Source of the DNA: Acidobacteriota bacterium | GTDB lineage: Bacteria; Acidobacteriota; Terriglobia; Bryobacterales; Bryobacteraceae | Assembly: GCA_025352795.1 (NCBI GenBank) | Contig: JANXSF010000049.1 | Coordinates: forward strand, 1-44,425 | Direction: 5' to 3' | DNA length: 44,425 nucleotides | Shown here: positions 44,286 to 44,425 of the stretch, in pieces | Numbering within the stretch: the first letter of the stretch is position 1 | Layout: each line of letters begins with the position of its first letter | Position numbers and translations under genes: made by a program | Notes under the pieces: generated by a model | What the model was told of the DNA's origin: nothing | Database searches by the model: none | The model's input: the letters and a program-made list of their open reading frames with translations, nothing else

Positions 44286-44425
44286 ATGGCTAAGGAAAAA
44301 TTTGATCGATCCAAACCGCACGTAAACATCGGCACCATCGGCCACATTGATCACGGCAAGACCACGCTGACGGCGGCGATCACCAAAACGCTGTCCAAGC
44401 ATAACCCGAAGAACACCTTCCGCAG
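44286..44425 (+). CDS. tuf: translation elongation factor Tu, 5' part only (continues past window)
   Basis: The first 46 codons of EF-Tu: [32 protein letters not shown], with P-loop GHIDHGKT. The ribosome binding site AAGGAG (44271-44276) lies nine bases before the ATG. The gene runs off the window end. Confidence 0.97.
   Translation, partial: MAKEKFDRSKPHVNIGTIGHIDHGKTTLTAAITKTLSKHNPKNTFR

Overview
The window reads as a chromosomal segment of an acidobacterium, most likely of the Bryobacterales/Solibacter type. This placement is an inference from several traits: a long Oar-like TonB-dependent receptor with an N-terminal carboxypeptidase-regulatory domain, a CRTAC1-type FG-GAP/ASPIC-UnbV protein, an RHS-type 'REYIYAGNRLIA' tail joined to a repeat domain I associate with this group, secreted DUF1080 (3-keto-disaccharide hydrolase-like) proteins, a Tat-type sulfatase, and numerous PIN-domain toxin-antitoxin (TA) pairs. 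No 16S gene or tRNA is present to confirm it.

Layout. 1-1161: tail of one secreted protein and a translationally coupled RHS-like secreted repeat protein broken by two compensating frameshifts; then about 760 bp without a gene. 1924-5110: a DUF2007 zinc-ribbon protein, a secreted cupin, galU, and a GT-C membrane glycosyltransferase abutting galU. 5111-5608: gene-free, with two structured repeats. 5609-10045 (minus): thioredoxin reductase, a secreted M20 peptidase and a soluble three-PAS histidine kinase. 10247-12919 (minus): an unassigned two-gene module, a zinc-ribbon protein with a probable frameshift coupled to a TPR protein carrying a 102-bp tandem repeat. 13005-18081 (minus): a three-gene operon of class II aldolase, tandem-duplicated nucleotidyltransferase and a large GT-C glycosyltransferase, probably for a surface glycan. 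18203-19977: a secreted alpha/beta hydrolase and a PilZ protein.

19998-23267 is a patchwork: a VapC toxin, a truncated-looking antitoxin, an RHS core fragment cut at both ends, a small membrane ORF and a decayed CRTAC1-family gene (5' truncation, one frameshift, one nonsense codon). 23381-29308: an ABC exporter pair (the permease has a GldG-like tail), a secreted DUF1080-like protein and the TonB-dependent receptor. 29309-37898: a second copy of the intergenic repeat, a diverged phage/ICE-type ATPase homologue with a broken P-loop, two SDR oxidoreductases, a sulfatase, a stand-alone transpeptidase and a 919-residue GMC oxidoreductase-DUF1080 fusion. 38075-40625: an AAA/DUF4143 ATPase, apparently on a leaderless transcript, followed by several TA pieces. 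40864-44425: the str operon (promoter, leader, rpsL, rpsG, fusA, start of tuf).

How the genes fit together. The receptor, sulfatase, secreted hydrolases and two DUF1080 proteins point to scavenging of complex glycans. The GMC-DUF1080 fusion suggests oxidation of a glycoside to a 3-keto sugar and cleavage by one polypeptide, and is the best candidate for new biochemistry here. The zinc-ribbon/TPR pair is the best candidate for an undescribed two-gene system. Both are inferences from sequence alone.
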